Assembly: GCF_052048155.1 (NCBI RefSeq)
Contig: NZ_JBNAIK010000002.1
Span: forward strand, 1-64,000
Direction: 5' to 3'
Source of the DNA: HIMB114 sp052048155
Lineage (GTDB): Bacteria; Pseudomonadota; Alphaproteobacteria; Pelagibacterales; Pelagibacteraceae
Length of the DNA stretch: 64,000 nt
A program made the translations under genes and the position numbers. The notes beneath the pieces were generated by a model. It had not been told where the DNA came from. It saw nothing but the letters and a program-made list of their open reading frames with translations, and did no database searches. Below, piece by piece: positions 1 to 9,430 of the stretch (positions are counted from its first letter, which is position 1; the number at the start of each line of letters is the position of its first letter).

Positions 1-578
1 AGGTTAGACATTTACAAAGAACTGAGGTCTTGGAAGCGGAGGAATATTTTTCATCAGGACAAAAAGGTTCATCTGCAATGCCACACAAAAGAAATCCAGT
101 GTTATCAGAAAACATAACTGGTTTAGCAAGATTGGTAAGGAGTTATTCAATTCCTGGAATGGAAAATATAGTTTTGTGGCACGAAAGAGATATTTCTCAC
201 TCGAGTGTTGAAAGAAATATAGGACCTGATGCTACTGTTACTCTAGACTTTTTACTCATTAGATTAAATAATGTAGTTGCAAATTTAGTTGTTCACCCAA
301 AAACAATGGAGAGTAATTTAAATAAATTTAAAGGTTTAATTTTTTCTCAAGGAGTTATGTTAAAGCTAACTCAAAAAGGAGTAAAACGAGAAGATGCGTA
401 TAAAGTTGTTCAAAAAAATGCGATGAAAACCTGGGATAAAAATGAAGATTTTTATAATAATTTAAAAAAAGATAAACTAATTCAAAAAAACTTAACCGCA
501 AAAGAACTCAAACAGTTATTTGATGTTAATTACCATAAAAGGTATATTAACCATATATTAGGAAGAGTTTTAAAATAA
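1..578 (+). CDS. purB: Adenylosuccinate lyase, C-terminal part (cut by window edge)
   Basis: Adenylosuccinate lyase cleaves SAICAR to AICAR and adenylosuccinate to AMP in purine synthesis. The open frame runs from base 3 with no start in the window, so only about the last 191 residues of a roughly 430-residue protein are present. The signature loop of the fumarase/aspartase superfamily is visible near the beginning (SSAMPHKRNP, preceded by FSSGQKG); in the family this loop holds the catalytic serine. The C-terminal helical domain looks intact. The stop overlaps the purC start (TAATG), so translation is probably coupled. Its place before purC-purS-purQ-purL supports the purine role. The only uncertainty is the missing N-terminus. 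Confidence 0.96.
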   Translation, partial: VRHLQRTEVLEAEEYFSSGQKGSSAMPHKRNPVLSENITGLARLVRSYSIPGMENIVLWHERDISHSSVERNIGPDATVTLDFLLIRLNNVVANLVVHPKTMESNLNKFKGLIFSQGVMLKLTQKGVKREDAYKVVQKNAMKTWDKNEDFYNNLKKDKLIQKNLTAKELKQLFDVNYHKRYINHILGRVLK

Positions 579-1360
579 TGAGAAGAAAAAAAATATACGA
601 AGGTAAAGCAAAAATTTTATACGAAGGTCCTGAAAGAAATACTTTAGTTCAGTATTTTAAAGATGATGCTACAGCGTTTAATAACAAAAAAAAAGCAGTC
701 ATAGAAGGAAAAGGGGTTCTCAACAATAGAATTTCTGAATTTTTATTAAGTCAGTTAAACGATATCGGTATTGAAACACATTTAATCAAAAGATTAAATA
801 TGAGAGAACAATTAATTAAAAATTGTGAAATCCTACCAATAGAGTTTGTTGTGAGAAATATTGCAGCTGGATCTTTATCTACAAGATTGGGAATAGCTGA
901 AGGAACAATGTTAAAAAGACCAATTATAGAATATTATTATAAAAATGACGATTTAGATGACCCGCTTGTTACTGAGGAGCATATTGAAGTAAATGGATGG
1001 GCATCTACTTTAGAAATAGCTCAAGCTTCAGAGACCGCATTCAGAATTAATGATTTTTTAATCGGTTTATTTAGAGGCGTGGGTATCAAACTTGTTGATT
1101 TTAAACTTGAGTTTGGACGAGTTTGGAATGCGGACGAAAGTCGAGTTATTCTTGCTGATGAGATAAGTCCTGATACTTGTAGATTATGGGATACAAAAGA
1201 TGAAAAAAAATTAGACAAGGATCGTTTCAGAAAAGGCCTTGGAGGCTTAGTTGAAGCTTACACTGAAGTTGCAAAAAGATTGGGAATCATGCCAGAAGGC
1301 AGCAATATAATGGAAATAAAATCTGGAATTTCCAAAACTATTAAACTTAAAAAAAAATAA
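578..1360 (+). CDS. purC: Phosphoribosylaminoimidazole-succinocarboxamide synthase (SAICAR synthetase)
   Basis: This cytosolic enzyme joins CAIR and aspartate, using ATP, to make SAICAR. The 260-residue protein begins with the family hallmark RRKKIYEGKAKILYEG and contains the ATP-grasp-like stretch ILPIEFVVRN, the LVDFKLEFG strand and LADEISPDTCRLWD, all typical of bacterial PurC. Length is slightly above the usual 235-255 because of a lysine-rich C-terminal extension. It starts inside the purB stop codon (TAATG) and ends one base before the TTG start of purS. Identification is secure. Confidence 0.97.
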   Translation: MRRKKIYEGKAKILYEGPERNTLVQYFKDDATAFNNKKKAVIEGKGVLNNRISEFLLSQLNDIGIETHLIKRLNMREQLIKNCEILPIEFVVRNIAAGSLSTRLGIAEGTMLKRPIIEYYYKNDDLDDPLVTEEHIEVNGWASTLEIAQASETAFRINDFLIGLFRGVGIKLVDFKLEFGRVWNADESRVILADEISPDTCRLWDTKDEKKLDKDRFRKGLGGLVEAYTEVAKRLGIMPEGSNIMEIKSGISKTIKLKKK

Positions 1361-1361
1361 A

Positions 1362-1601
1362 TTGAAGTTCGAAGTATTTGTAACACTTAAAAAAGAAGTA
1401 TTAGATCCTCAAGGTAAAGCGGTTGAAAACGCACTTGGTGATATTGGGTTCAGTGCTGTCAAAAATATTCGCCAAGGAAAATATTTTACACTGGAAGTGA
1501 GTGAAACCGATGAAAATAAAGCATCAGACTTAGTTAAGTCTTCATGTGAAAAATTACTTGCAAATCAAACTATAGAAAACTTTAAATTTAATAAGATTTA
1601 A
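1362..1601 (+). CDS. purS: Phosphoribosylformylglycinamidine synthase subunit PurS
   Basis: PurS is the small dimeric subunit that bridges PurL and PurQ in the three-part FGAM synthase of alphaproteobacteria and Gram-positives. The 79-residue product shows the expected pattern: a first strand (KFEVFVTLKKEVLDPQGKAV), then the NIRQGKYFTLEV strand and a C-terminal LLANQTIENF segment. The start is TTG, one base after the purC stop; no ATG is available before the conserved first strand. The stop overlaps the purQ ATG (TAATG). Size and position between purC and purQ agree with the assignment. Confidence 0.94.
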   Translation: MKFEVFVTLKKEVLDPQGKAVENALGDIGFSAVKNIRQGKYFTLEVSETDENKASDLVKSSCEKLLANQTIENFKFNKI

Positions 1602-2278
1602 TGAAGGCTAATGTCATAGTTTTTCCAGGATCAAACTGTGACAGAGATGTAAAAGTTGCATTAGAAAAATTTCAAATAAAACCTACAATGGTTTGGCATC
1701 AAGAAAATGAGATGCCAAAATCTGATGTGGTTGTCTTACCTGGCGGTTTTTCATATGGAGATTATTTGAGGTGTGGAAGTATGGCTTCAAAATCGAACAT
1801 AATGAATGAAGTGATCAAGCATGCGAATAAAGGTGGTTATTTAATTGGAATTTGCAATGGTTTTCAAATTTTAACAGAAACTGGTTTGCTACCTGGAGCT
1901 TTATTAAGAAATAAAAAGCTAAAATTTATCTGCAAATATGTAAATCTTTTAATTGAAAATAACTCAACGCCATTCACGTCAAAATATAAAAAAAATGAAA
2001 AAATAAAAATTCCAATTGCTCATAATGAAGGAAATTATTTTGCTGATGAAAAAACATTAAATGAATTACAAAACAATGAGCAAATTGTACTTAAATATTG
2101 TGATGAAAATTTAAATATTAACGAAGAAAGCAATCCAAATGGTTCTTGTTTAAATATTGCAGGAATTATTAATAAAAACAAAAATGTAATTGGAATGATG
2201 CCCCACCCTGAACGATGTGTTGAAAATATTTTAGGTGGAACCGATGGTTCAGGTATTTTTCAATCATTATTAAATTAA
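1601..2278 (+). CDS. purQ: Phosphoribosylformylglycinamidine synthase glutaminase subunit PurQ
   Basis: PurQ releases ammonia from glutamine and passes it to PurL for conversion of FGAR to FGAM. The 225-residue protein is a class I glutamine amidotransferase: the nucleophile Cys85 lies in GICNGFQIL, and His202/Glu204 in PHPER complete the triad. The N-terminus VIVFPGSNCDRD is typical of PurQ. Both ends overlap neighbouring genes by one base (TAATG with purS and purL), consistent with equimolar production of the PurSQL complex. Confidence 0.97.
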   Translation: MKANVIVFPGSNCDRDVKVALEKFQIKPTMVWHQENEMPKSDVVVLPGGFSYGDYLRCGSMASKSNIMNEVIKHANKGGYLIGICNGFQILTETGLLPGALLRNKKLKFICKYVNLLIENNSTPFTSKYKKNEKIKIPIAHNEGNYFADEKTLNELQNNEQIVLKYCDENLNINEESNPNGSCLNIAGIINKNKNVIGMMPHPERCVENILGGTDGSGIFQSLLN

Positions 2279-4467
2279 TGACAGAAGTAAATTTAGATTT
2301 AGCTGTTCAGCATGGTTTAACACCAGAAGAATATGAAAAAATAAAAGTTTTAATTGGAAGAAATCCTAATTCTACTGAACTTGGAATTTTTTCAGCAATG
2401 TGGAACGAACATTGTTCTTACAAATCTTCAAGAGTTTGGCTAGGTACATTACCAACCAAAAATGATAGGGTAATTCAAGGACCTGGTGAAAATGCCGGGG
2501 TCATCGATATTGATGATGATGATGTTGCTATATTTAAAATTGAAAGTCACAACCATCCATCATTTATTGAACCATATCAAGGTGCTGCTACTGGTGTTGG
2601 TGGAATTTTAAGAGATGTCTTTACTATGGGCGCAAGACCAATTGCTAATTTAAATGCAATTCGTTTTGGCTCACCTGATCACCCAAAAACTAAACATCTT
2701 TTAAATGGTGTGGTTGCAGGAATTGCAGGATATGGAAATTGTATCGGAGTTCCAACTGTTGGTGGAGAAGTAGAATTTGATAGCTGTTACGATGGCAATA
2801 TCTTGGTTAATGCAATGAATATTGGTTTAGCAAAAAAAGATAAGGTTTTTTATTCGATTGCAAGTGGAGTAGGTAATCCAGTAATTTATGTTGGCTCAAA
2901 GACAGGAAGAGATGGAATTCATGGCGCTTCAATGGCATCACAAGAATTTGATTCAGACTCAGAGTCAAAAAAACCTACAGTTCAGGTTGGAGATCCTTTT
3001 GCTGAAAAATTATTGTTAGAAGCGTGTCTTGAATTAATGCAAACAGATACGATTGTGTCTATTCAAGATATGGGGGCCGCAGGTTTAACTTCTTCTTCGG
3101 TAGAAATGGCTTCAAAAGGAAATATTGGAATTGAATTAGATCTTAACAAAGTACCATGCCGCGAAACAGGTATGACTCCTTATGAGATGATGCTATCTGA
3201 AAGCCAAGAAAGAATGCTTATCGTTCTTAAAACTGGAAAAGAAAAAGAAGCTGAAAAGATTTTTAAAAAATGGGACTTGGATTTTTCTGTAATCGGAATT
3301 TTGACTGACTCAAAAAACCTTACTTTGAAATATGACAATAAAACTGTTTGCGACATTCCAATTTCTGCATTAGCAGATGAAGCTCCAAAATATGAAAGAG
3401 AATGGATTGAAATTAAAAAACCAGAACATAGCGATCTTGAAAAAAAATTAGATAATATCAATTTGGAACAAACAATTAAAAATTTATTATCCCATCCAAA
3501 CCAAGCTGATAAGTCATGGGTATGGGAACAATATGATCATATGGTCATGTGTGATACTGCCCAATTTCCAGGTGGTGATGCTGCGGTTATTAGGGTTCAT
3601 GGCAATAACAAAAAAGCGATTGCAGCTTCTGTCGATTGCACTCCAAGATATTGCAATTCCCATCCTTATACTGGAGGAATGCAAGCGGTATGTGAAACAT
3701 ATAGAAATTTATGTGCTGTCGGCGCTGAACCTATTGCGATTACCAACTGCTTAAATTTTGGCAATCCTGAAAAACCAGAAATCATGGGTCAATTTGTTGG
3801 CGTCATCAAAGGTATGACGGAAGCTTGTAAGAAATTAAACTATCCAGTGATATCTGGAAATGTTTCTCTTTATAATGAAACTAATGGCGTTGGTATTAAC
3901 CCTACTCCAACGATTGGTGGTGTAGGTTTAATTAAAGATATTTCAAAAGTAAAAAATTCAAGATTTAAAAATAAAAATAATAATATTTATATTATTGGTA
4001 AAACAATGGGTCATCTAGAACAGAGTGTACTTTGTTATGACCTTTTGTATTTAAAAAAAGGTCCTCCACCATCTATTGATTTAAATGATGAATTTAAAAA
4101 TGGTGAATCAATCAGATCACTAATAAATGAAAATTTAATTGAGTCATGTCACGATATATCATCAGGTGGTCTAATTTTATGTTTATTAGAAATGAGTATA
4201 GCTTCTCAAATTGGTTTTAAATTAAATACAAATAAAAAATCATTAGATAGAGTTAAATTTTTATTTGGTGAGGATCAGTCTAGATATATTGTTGAGGTTG
4301 AAGATCAAAATAAAAAAAGCTTTGAAAAAAAACTTACAGATTTAAATGTTTACTTTGAAAATATTGGTAAAACATCAGAAAAAATTAAAATAGATGATGA
4401 CTTGAAATTTGATTTACAAGAATTATCTAAATTAAATAAAGAATGGTTTTATAAATATAATAATTAA
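2278..4467 (+). CDS. purL: Phosphoribosylformylglycinamidine synthase subunit PurL (small type)
   Basis: This is the ATP-dependent synthetase subunit that makes FGAM from FGAR with ammonia supplied by PurQ. At 729 residues it is the small PurL type that needs separate PurS and PurQ, both encoded just upstream. Recognisable motifs are SAMWNEHCSYKSS near the N-terminus, FKIESHNHPS, GGILRDVFTMGARP and the second-half GNVSLYNE. The two AIR-synthase-like halves are both present. The start overlaps the purQ stop; a 4-nt gap leads into bolA. Plus-strand reading frames in other registers inside it are not genes. Confidence 0.97.
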   Translation: MTEVNLDLAVQHGLTPEEYEKIKVLIGRNPNSTELGIFSAMWNEHCSYKSSRVWLGTLPTKNDRVIQGPGENAGVIDIDDDDVAIFKIESHNHPSFIEPYQGAATGVGGILRDVFTMGARPIANLNAIRFGSPDHPKTKHLLNGVVAGIAGYGNCIGVPTVGGEVEFDSCYDGNILVNAMNIGLAKKDKVFYSIASGVGNPVIYVGSKTGRDGIHGASMASQEFDSDSESKKPTVQVGDPFAEKLLLEACLELMQTDTIVSIQDMGAAGLTSSSVEMASKGNIGIELDLNKVPCRETGMTPYEMMLSESQERMLIVLKTGKEKEAEKIFKKWDLDFSVIGILTDSKNLTLKYDNKTVCDIPISALADEAPKYEREWIEIKKPEHSDLEKKLDNINLEQTIKNLLSHPNQADKSWVWEQYDHMVMCDTAQFPGGDAAVIRVHGNNKKAIAASVDCTPRYCNSHPYTGGMQAVCETYRNLCAVGAEPIAITNCLNFGNPEKPEIMGQFVGVIKGMTEACKKLNYPVISGNVSLYNETNGVGINPTPTIGGVGLIKDISKVKNSRFKNKNNNIYIIGKTMGHLEQSVLCYDLLYLKKGPPPSIDLNDEFKNGESIRSLINENLIESCHDISSGGLILCLLEMSIASQIGFKLNTNKKSLDRVKFLFGEDQSRYIVEVEDQNKKSFEKKLTDLNVYFENIGKTSEKIKIDDDLKFDLQELSKLNKEWFYKYNN

Positions 4468-4471
4468 TCTC

Positions 4472-4702
4472 ATGGCAATAAAACAAGAGGAAATTGAAAA
4501 ATTATTAAAAGAAGGTTTTCCTGATGCAGATATTGAAATTCAAGATCTCGCAGGTGATAATAATCATTTTTCTGCAAAAATTAAATCATCACAATTTAAA
4601 GGTAAAAACCGTGTACAACAACACCAAATGGTTTATAAAGCTTTAAAAGGTAAAATGGGTGCTGAGCTTCATGCGCTAGCCTTAACAACAGAGGAAAAAT
4701 AA
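4472..4702 (+). CDS. BolA/IbaG family protein
   Basis: BolA-family proteins bind CGFS monothiol glutaredoxins and share an [2Fe-2S] cluster with them, acting in iron-sulfur or iron homeostasis. The 76-residue protein has the family fold pattern, with the C-terminal KNRVQQHQMVYKALKGKM helix-turn region and the conserved HALAL strand. It lies between purL (4 nt upstream) and a CGFS glutaredoxin whose ATG overlaps its stop (TAATG). That pairing, and the purL-bolA-grxD order, recur in alphaproteobacteria. Whether it is BolA or IbaG type cannot be settled from sequence alone. Confidence 0.9.
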   Translation: MAIKQEEIEKLLKEGFPDADIEIQDLAGDNNHFSAKIKSSQFKGKNRVQQHQMVYKALKGKMGAELHALALTTEEK

Positions 4703-5031
4703 TGTCAGAAATTAATAAACAATTAGATGAAATAATTAAAAATAATAAAGTCGTATTATTTATGAAAGGTACCCCTGATATGCCTCAGTGTGGTTTTTCA
4801 ATGGCTGTTGCAAATGTTTTAAAACACTTAGAAGTGCAATTTATCGGTATTAATGTTTTAGATGACGAAGAAATTAGAAATGGAATTAAAGAATATAGTA
4901 ATTGGCCTACCATTCCTCAACTTTATGTGAATGAAGAATTTGTTGGAGGCTGCGATATTGTTAGAGAAATGTTTGAAAAAAAAGAACTTCAAAAACTTTT
5001 TGAAGACAAGGGCATTAATTTTAAAAAGTAA
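4702..5031 (+). CDS. grxD: Monothiol glutaredoxin, Grx4 type
   Basis: A CGFS glutaredoxin that binds a glutathione-ligated [2Fe-2S] cluster and hands it on, usually together with a BolA protein. The 109-residue chain contains Cys30 in PQCGFS, the TIPQLYV cis-proline loop, and GGCDIV near the C-terminus, all diagnostic. It is translationally coupled to the upstream bolA gene (TAATG). Its stop codon directly abuts the stop of the convergent rpsD gene, with no intergenic base. Confidence 0.95.
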   Translation: MSEINKQLDEIIKNNKVVLFMKGTPDMPQCGFSMAVANVLKHLEVQFIGINVLDDEEIRNGIKEYSNWPTIPQLYVNEEFVGGCDIVREMFEKKELQKLFEDKGINFKK

Positions 5032-5649
5032 TTATCTAGAATAATATTCAACTACCAAATTTGGTTCCATTATCGCTGGGTATGGAATTTCATCAAATTT
5101 TGGGACTCTTGCTAATTTAGCTGTCATTTTCTTATGATCAGCAACAATATATTCAGGAACGTCACGTTCTTTTAATTGTGTTGATGCTAATACATAAGTA
5201 AGTTGTTTTGAAGATTCTTTAATCTCTACTTCATCTTTGTCGTTTAACTTGAAACTTGAAATATTTACTCTTTTACCGTTAACTTTTACGTGTCCGTGAT
5301 TAATTAACTGTCTAGCTTGAAAAACAGTTGTTGCAAATTTTGCTCTATAAATCACTGCATCCAATCTACTCTCTAAAAGACCTACTAGATTCTCTCCGGT
5401 ATTTCCTCTTCTACGATCTGCTTCTCTGTATAAATTTCTAAACTGTCTTTCGTTTAAATTTCCATAATAATTTTTTAATTTTTGTTTTGCTTGTAACTGA
5501 ACTTTGTAATCTGATGGTTTAGCTGAAGATCTTTGTCCGTGTTGACCTGGGCCGTAAGCTCTAGAATTAAATGGACTTTTTGGTCTGCCCCAAATGTTAG
5601 CCCCTAACCTTCTATCAACTTTATGCTTAGATTTTATTCTTTTTGTCAT
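5032..5649 (-). CDS. rpsD: 30S ribosomal protein S4
   Basis: Small-subunit ribosomal protein that nucleates 16S rRNA folding. The 205-residue sequence contains the S4 opening (RRLGANIWGRPKSP), the RRRGNTGENLVGLLESRLD block and an S4 RNA-binding domain with INHGHVKVNGKRVN. It stands alone here rather than in an S13-S11-S4-rpoA group, which is common in alphaproteobacteria. Upstream are only 38 nt before the cimA stop, so transcription may come from the cysS-cimA side or from a short promoter in that gap. Confidence 0.98.
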   Translation of the reverse strand: MTKRIKSKHKVDRRLGANIWGRPKSPFNSRAYGPGQHGQRSSAKPSDYKVQLQAKQKLKNYYGNLNERQFRNLYREADRRRGNTGENLVGLLESRLDAVIYRAKFATTVFQARQLINHGHVKVNGKRVNISSFKLNDKDEVEIKESSKQLTYVLASTQLKERDVPEYIVADHKKMTAKLARVPKFDEIPYPAIMEPNLVVEYYSR

Positions 5650-5687
5650 TTATAAAAACTGGAGTTATAGATATCAAAAACCTATTG

Positions 5688-7292
5688 TCAATTGCTACTT
5701 GAGGGAGCATTTTCCTTAAAAAGCTTATAATCTATGCTATCTAACAAAGCCTTGAATGAAGCCTCTATTATGTTTGGTGATACACCGATGGTAAACCAAC
5801 TTTTGCCTTTGTCATCAGAACTTTCAATTGATACTCGAGTTGTTGCATTTGTGCCTGTGTTTAAGATTCTAACTTTATAATCAATCAATCTTAAATCTTT
5901 TAAATAATCAGAATACTTTCCAATTTTATCAAGATTAGATCTTATCGCTTGGTCTAAAGCATTTACAGGACCGTTACCCTCTCCCTCACAAAGAATTTCT
6001 TTTCCATCAACAATTAAATAAGCTTTGGCAATAGAGTTTATGTTTTTTTTATCGGTATCTTTTACAATTTTAACTTCATAATTTTTAATTTGTATGTAAT
6101 TTGGAACTTCTCCTAATAACCTTCTTGTTAAAAGTTCAAAAGAAGCATCTGCTCCATCATAAGAATATCCTGTAAACTCTCTATCTTTAACCTCATCTAA
6201 AATAGTTTGAATTTTAGGGTCATCTTTATTTATTTGGATATCAAGCTTTTCTAATCTTGATAAAATATTTGATCGACCTGCTTGATCAGAAATTACAATT
6301 GATCTTTCGTTACCTACTTGCTCTGGCTCAATGTGCTCATATGTTTTAGGATCTTTCTGAACAGCAGAAACATGTAATCCTCCTTTATGGGCAAAAGCTG
6401 ATGCACCAACATATGGAGCATGTTTGTTTGAAGTTTTGTTTAAAACTTCATCTAAAAGCCTAGAGCAATTTGTAAGTTTTTTTAGTTTTTTAGTATCAAT
6501 GTTTGTTTCAAAATTTTTATTAAAAGAATTTTTTAAAATTAAAGTAGGTATTATTGAAACTAAATTAGCATTGCCACATCTCTCACCTAATCCATTTAAT
6601 GTTCCTTGTATTTGTCTTGCTCCTGCCAATGCTGCAGATAATGAATTTGCAACTGCGTTACCAGTATCATTGTGGGCATGTATACCAATATGATCATTTG
6701 GAATTATTTTTGATACATCGGATACGATTTCGGCGACTTCGTTAGGTAGAGTTCCACCATTTGTATCGCAAAGAACAATCCATCTAGCTCCATTATCATA
6801 GGCAGCTTTTAAACAAGATAGAGCATAATCTTTATTATTTTTATAACCATCAAAAAAATGTTCAGCATCAAACATGAATTCTTTATTATTTTTAATAAAA
6901 TATTTAGTTGTATCTTTAATATTTTCTAAATTTTCTTCTTTAGAAATACCAAGAGCAACATCAACATGATAATCCCAACTCTTTCCAACAATACATACAT
7001 GATTAACATTTGCGTTTACAATTGACGATATACCAGGATCGTTTTCACAACTTCTACCAGACCTTTTGGTCATTCCAAAAGCAACAAGGTTACTTTTTAA
7101 TTTTGGTGGTTCGTTAAAAAAACTAGTATCTGTAGGATTTGCACCAGGCCACCCACCTTCAACATAATCTATACCAATTTCAGACAATGCGTTAGCAATT
7201 TTAACTTTATCATCCATACCAAAATCAACGCCTTTAGTTTGAGCGCCATCTCTCAAAGTAGTATCAAATAAATAAATTTTTTCTTTGCTCAT
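5688..7292 (-). CDS. cimA: (R)-citramalate synthase
   Basis: Citramalate synthase condenses pyruvate and acetyl-CoA, giving a threonine-independent entry to isoleucine. The 534-residue protein has the HMGL/DRE-TIM domain (LFDTTLRDGAQTKGVDF at residues 8-24; metal-binding HAHND later; GERCGNANL) and the C-terminal LeuA allosteric dimer domain after about residue 390. The GYSYDGADASFELL segment is typical of the CimA type rather than 2-isopropylmalate synthase. Its ATG overlaps the cysS stop (ATGA). Homocitrate synthase or a leuA-like function is less likely on motif grounds. Confidence 0.88.
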   Translation of the reverse strand: MSKEKIYLFDTTLRDGAQTKGVDFGMDDKVKIANALSEIGIDYVEGGWPGANPTDTSFFNEPPKLKSNLVAFGMTKRSGRSCENDPGISSIVNANVNHVCIVGKSWDYHVDVALGISKEENLENIKDTTKYFIKNNKEFMFDAEHFFDGYKNNKDYALSCLKAAYDNGARWIVLCDTNGGTLPNEVAEIVSDVSKIIPNDHIGIHAHNDTGNAVANSLSAALAGARQIQGTLNGLGERCGNANLVSIIPTLILKNSFNKNFETNIDTKKLKKLTNCSRLLDEVLNKTSNKHAPYVGASAFAHKGGLHVSAVQKDPKTYEHIEPEQVGNERSIVISDQAGRSNILSRLEKLDIQINKDDPKIQTILDEVKDREFTGYSYDGADASFELLTRRLLGEVPNYIQIKNYEVKIVKDTDKKNINSIAKAYLIVDGKEILCEGEGNGPVNALDQAIRSNLDKIGKYSDYLKDLRLIDYKVRILNTGTNATTRVSIESSDDKGKSWFTIGVSPNIIEASFKALLDSIDYKLFKENAPSSSN

Positions 7293-8635
7293 TTATATTC
7301 CCAGGTCGTAATACCATCTTTGTCTTTAATTAGAACACCTTTGCTTACTAACAAATCTCTAATTTCATCTGATGTTTTAAAATCCTTTTTAGATCTAGCT
7401 TTATCTCTTTCTGATATTAATTTTTCTATTTCTTCTGCAGTAATTTTTCCTATTTTTTTAAAATTTTTCCATTCATCGTGGCTTTGATTAAATAAACCTA
7501 AAATCTTGCATGAGGATGACAATTGTTTAGCTGAAAAACTATCTCCAGTTTTTGCTTTTTTATGTAACTCATGGATATTTGAAATCATTAAAGGTGTGTT
7601 TAAATCATCTAACAAAAATTTTAAATTTTCTTCGCTTATTTCTTCTTTTTCATCAGAATAAAATTCATACCATTTATCTAAGCTTTTTTGAGATACATCT
7701 AAAATATTTTCATTCCAATCAAATGGTTGAGTATAATGTGTGCTTAGCATAGCAAGTCTTACAACCTGTCCATTATAATTTTTTTTTAATTCATTAATGG
7801 TAATGAAATTACCAAGTGATTTTGACATTTTTTGTTTTTCAACAGTAACGTAACCATTGTGTAACCAGTAATTAGAAAATTTTTCATTTTTGTTAGCACA
7901 AACAGATTGGGCAATTTCATTTTCATGATGGGGAAAAATTAGATCTAAACCGCCACCATGAATATCAAAATGATTACCAAGATATTTTTCAGACATTGCG
8001 GAACATTCTAGATGCCAACCTGGGCGTCCTTTTCCAAATGGAGAGTCCCAACTAGGTTCATTTTCTTTGCTAGGTTTCCAAAGAACAAAGTCTCCTGGTT
8101 CTTTTTTGTTATCAGAAACCTCAACTCTAGAACCAGAAATTAATTCTTCAATTTTTTTATTGGATAAATTTCCATATTTTTTAAATTTTGTAACTTGAAA
8201 ATATACATGCCCATTAGACTCATAGGCGAAATCATTTTGAATTAATTTTTTAATTAAATTAATCATTTCATTTAAATGCTCTGTAGCTTTAGGTTCTATT
8301 GTTGGATTAAGGCATCCTAGGTAATTACAGTCGTCATGAAAATCTTTAGTTACTTTGCTTGTAAGGTCTTGAATTGAAATTTTAGATTTGTTTGATGCTT
8401 CAATAATTTTATCATCAATATCTGTTATATTTCTTACATATGTAACTTTAGAATTTGGATAAATTTTAGATAACAATCTAAATAATAAATCAAAAACTAT
8501 TAATGGTCTTGCATTTCCAACATGAGGATAATCATATACGGTTGGACCGCAAACATACATTCTGATATTTTTTTCATCTATTGGTATAAATTTTTCTTTA
8601 GATCGAGTTAAAGTATTTGAAATTTTAAGTGCCAT
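7289..8635 (-). CDS. cysS: Cysteinyl-tRNA synthetase
   Basis: Class I aminoacyl-tRNA synthetase charging tRNA-Cys. In 448 residues it shows the zinc-binding Cys29 in YVCGPTVYDY, the HIGH-type signature PHVG at 37-40, the GWHLECSAM zinc/cysteine site, IFPHHENE, and the KMSKS loop (KQKMSKSLGNF). Length is normal. It overlaps cimA by four bases at its 3' end and follows nadE with a 20-nt gap. Confidence 0.97.
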   Translation of the reverse strand: MALKISNTLTRSKEKFIPIDEKNIRMYVCGPTVYDYPHVGNARPLIVFDLLFRLLSKIYPNSKVTYVRNITDIDDKIIEASNKSKISIQDLTSKVTKDFHDDCNYLGCLNPTIEPKATEHLNEMINLIKKLIQNDFAYESNGHVYFQVTKFKKYGNLSNKKIEELISGSRVEVSDNKKEPGDFVLWKPSKENEPSWDSPFGKGRPGWHLECSAMSEKYLGNHFDIHGGGLDLIFPHHENEIAQSVCANKNEKFSNYWLHNGYVTVEKQKMSKSLGNFITINELKKNYNGQVVRLAMLSTHYTQPFDWNENILDVSQKSLDKWYEFYSDEKEEISEENLKFLLDDLNTPLMISNIHELHKKAKTGDSFSAKQLSSSCKILGLFNQSHDEWKNFKKIGKITAEEIEKLISERDKARSKKDFKTSDEIRDLLVSKGVLIKDKDGITTWEYK

Positions 8636-8655
8636 TAAAATAATTAATAAACACC

Positions 8656-9390
8656 TTAATTAAATTTACAAACAGGTATTTCCTTCATTTTATGAAGGTT
8701 ATTTTCTCTAATTTTTTTATATTTTTCAAAATTTTTAGAATCTGGATTAATCATAGCCTCTTCTAAATCTTGGTAAGACATACCTAATTGATCCTCGTCA
8801 TTTCTACCATCAGTCCACAAACCATCTGTAGGAGGAGCATCGATAATCTTTTGGTCAATTTTTAAGAATTTGCCCATATCCCAAACCTGTGTTTTAGTAC
8901 AATCAGCTATTGGAGAAATATCAACTCCTCCATCTCCATATTTCGTGTAAAAACCTACGCCAAAATCCTCTACTTTATTACCGGTTCCAACTACAATTCC
9001 ATTATTTGAGCCTGCAACTTGATACAAAGTTGTCATTCTTAGTCTTGCCCTAGAATTTGCAAAGGCATGTTCATTATCATTTGATCCAAGGGCATTTTCA
9101 AAATTTGTAAAAACGTCATCAAGATTAATATTTAGATAACTTGTATTTTTGAATTTACCTTCCAACCAGTTACAATGTAATTTACTTAAATCATCTTGTG
9201 ATTTGATTTGTCTAATTGGCATGGACAAGACAATTGTTTTAATACCAGTCATTGAAGAAATAGTGCTTACTACTGCAGAGTCTATTCCACCAGACACACC
9301 AACAACTAAGGTTGATGCTTTTTTTGGCATACTATTAACATAGTCAACAATCCAAGATTTAATTATGCTTATTCTTTTTTCAACGTCCAT
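8656..9390 (-). CDS. nadE: Ammonia-dependent NAD+ synthetase
   Basis: NadE amidates deamido-NAD to NAD using ATP. The 244-residue protein has the P-loop of N-type ATP pyrophosphatases (SGGIDS, residues 33-38), VVGTGNKVEDFGVGFYTKYGDGGVD-type substrate residues (split here for brevity), and APPTDGLWTDGRNDEDQLG. There is no N-terminal nitrilase domain, so it should use free ammonia rather than glutamine. It lies in a minus-strand housekeeping run between the DAHP synthase gene and cysS. Confidence 0.95.
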   Translation of the reverse strand: MDVEKRISIIKSWIVDYVNSMPKKASTLVVGVSGGIDSAVVSTISSMTGIKTIVLSMPIRQIKSQDDLSKLHCNWLEGKFKNTSYLNINLDDVFTNFENALGSNDNEHAFANSRARLRMTTLYQVAGSNNGIVVGTGNKVEDFGVGFYTKYGDGGVDISPIADCTKTQVWDMGKFLKIDQKIIDAPPTDGLWTDGRNDEDQLGMSYQDLEEAMINPDSKNFEKYKKIRENNLHKMKEIPVCKFN

Positions 9391-9430
9391 AATCTCAGGT
9401 TATCAAGGATATAAAAAACTACAATTGCAG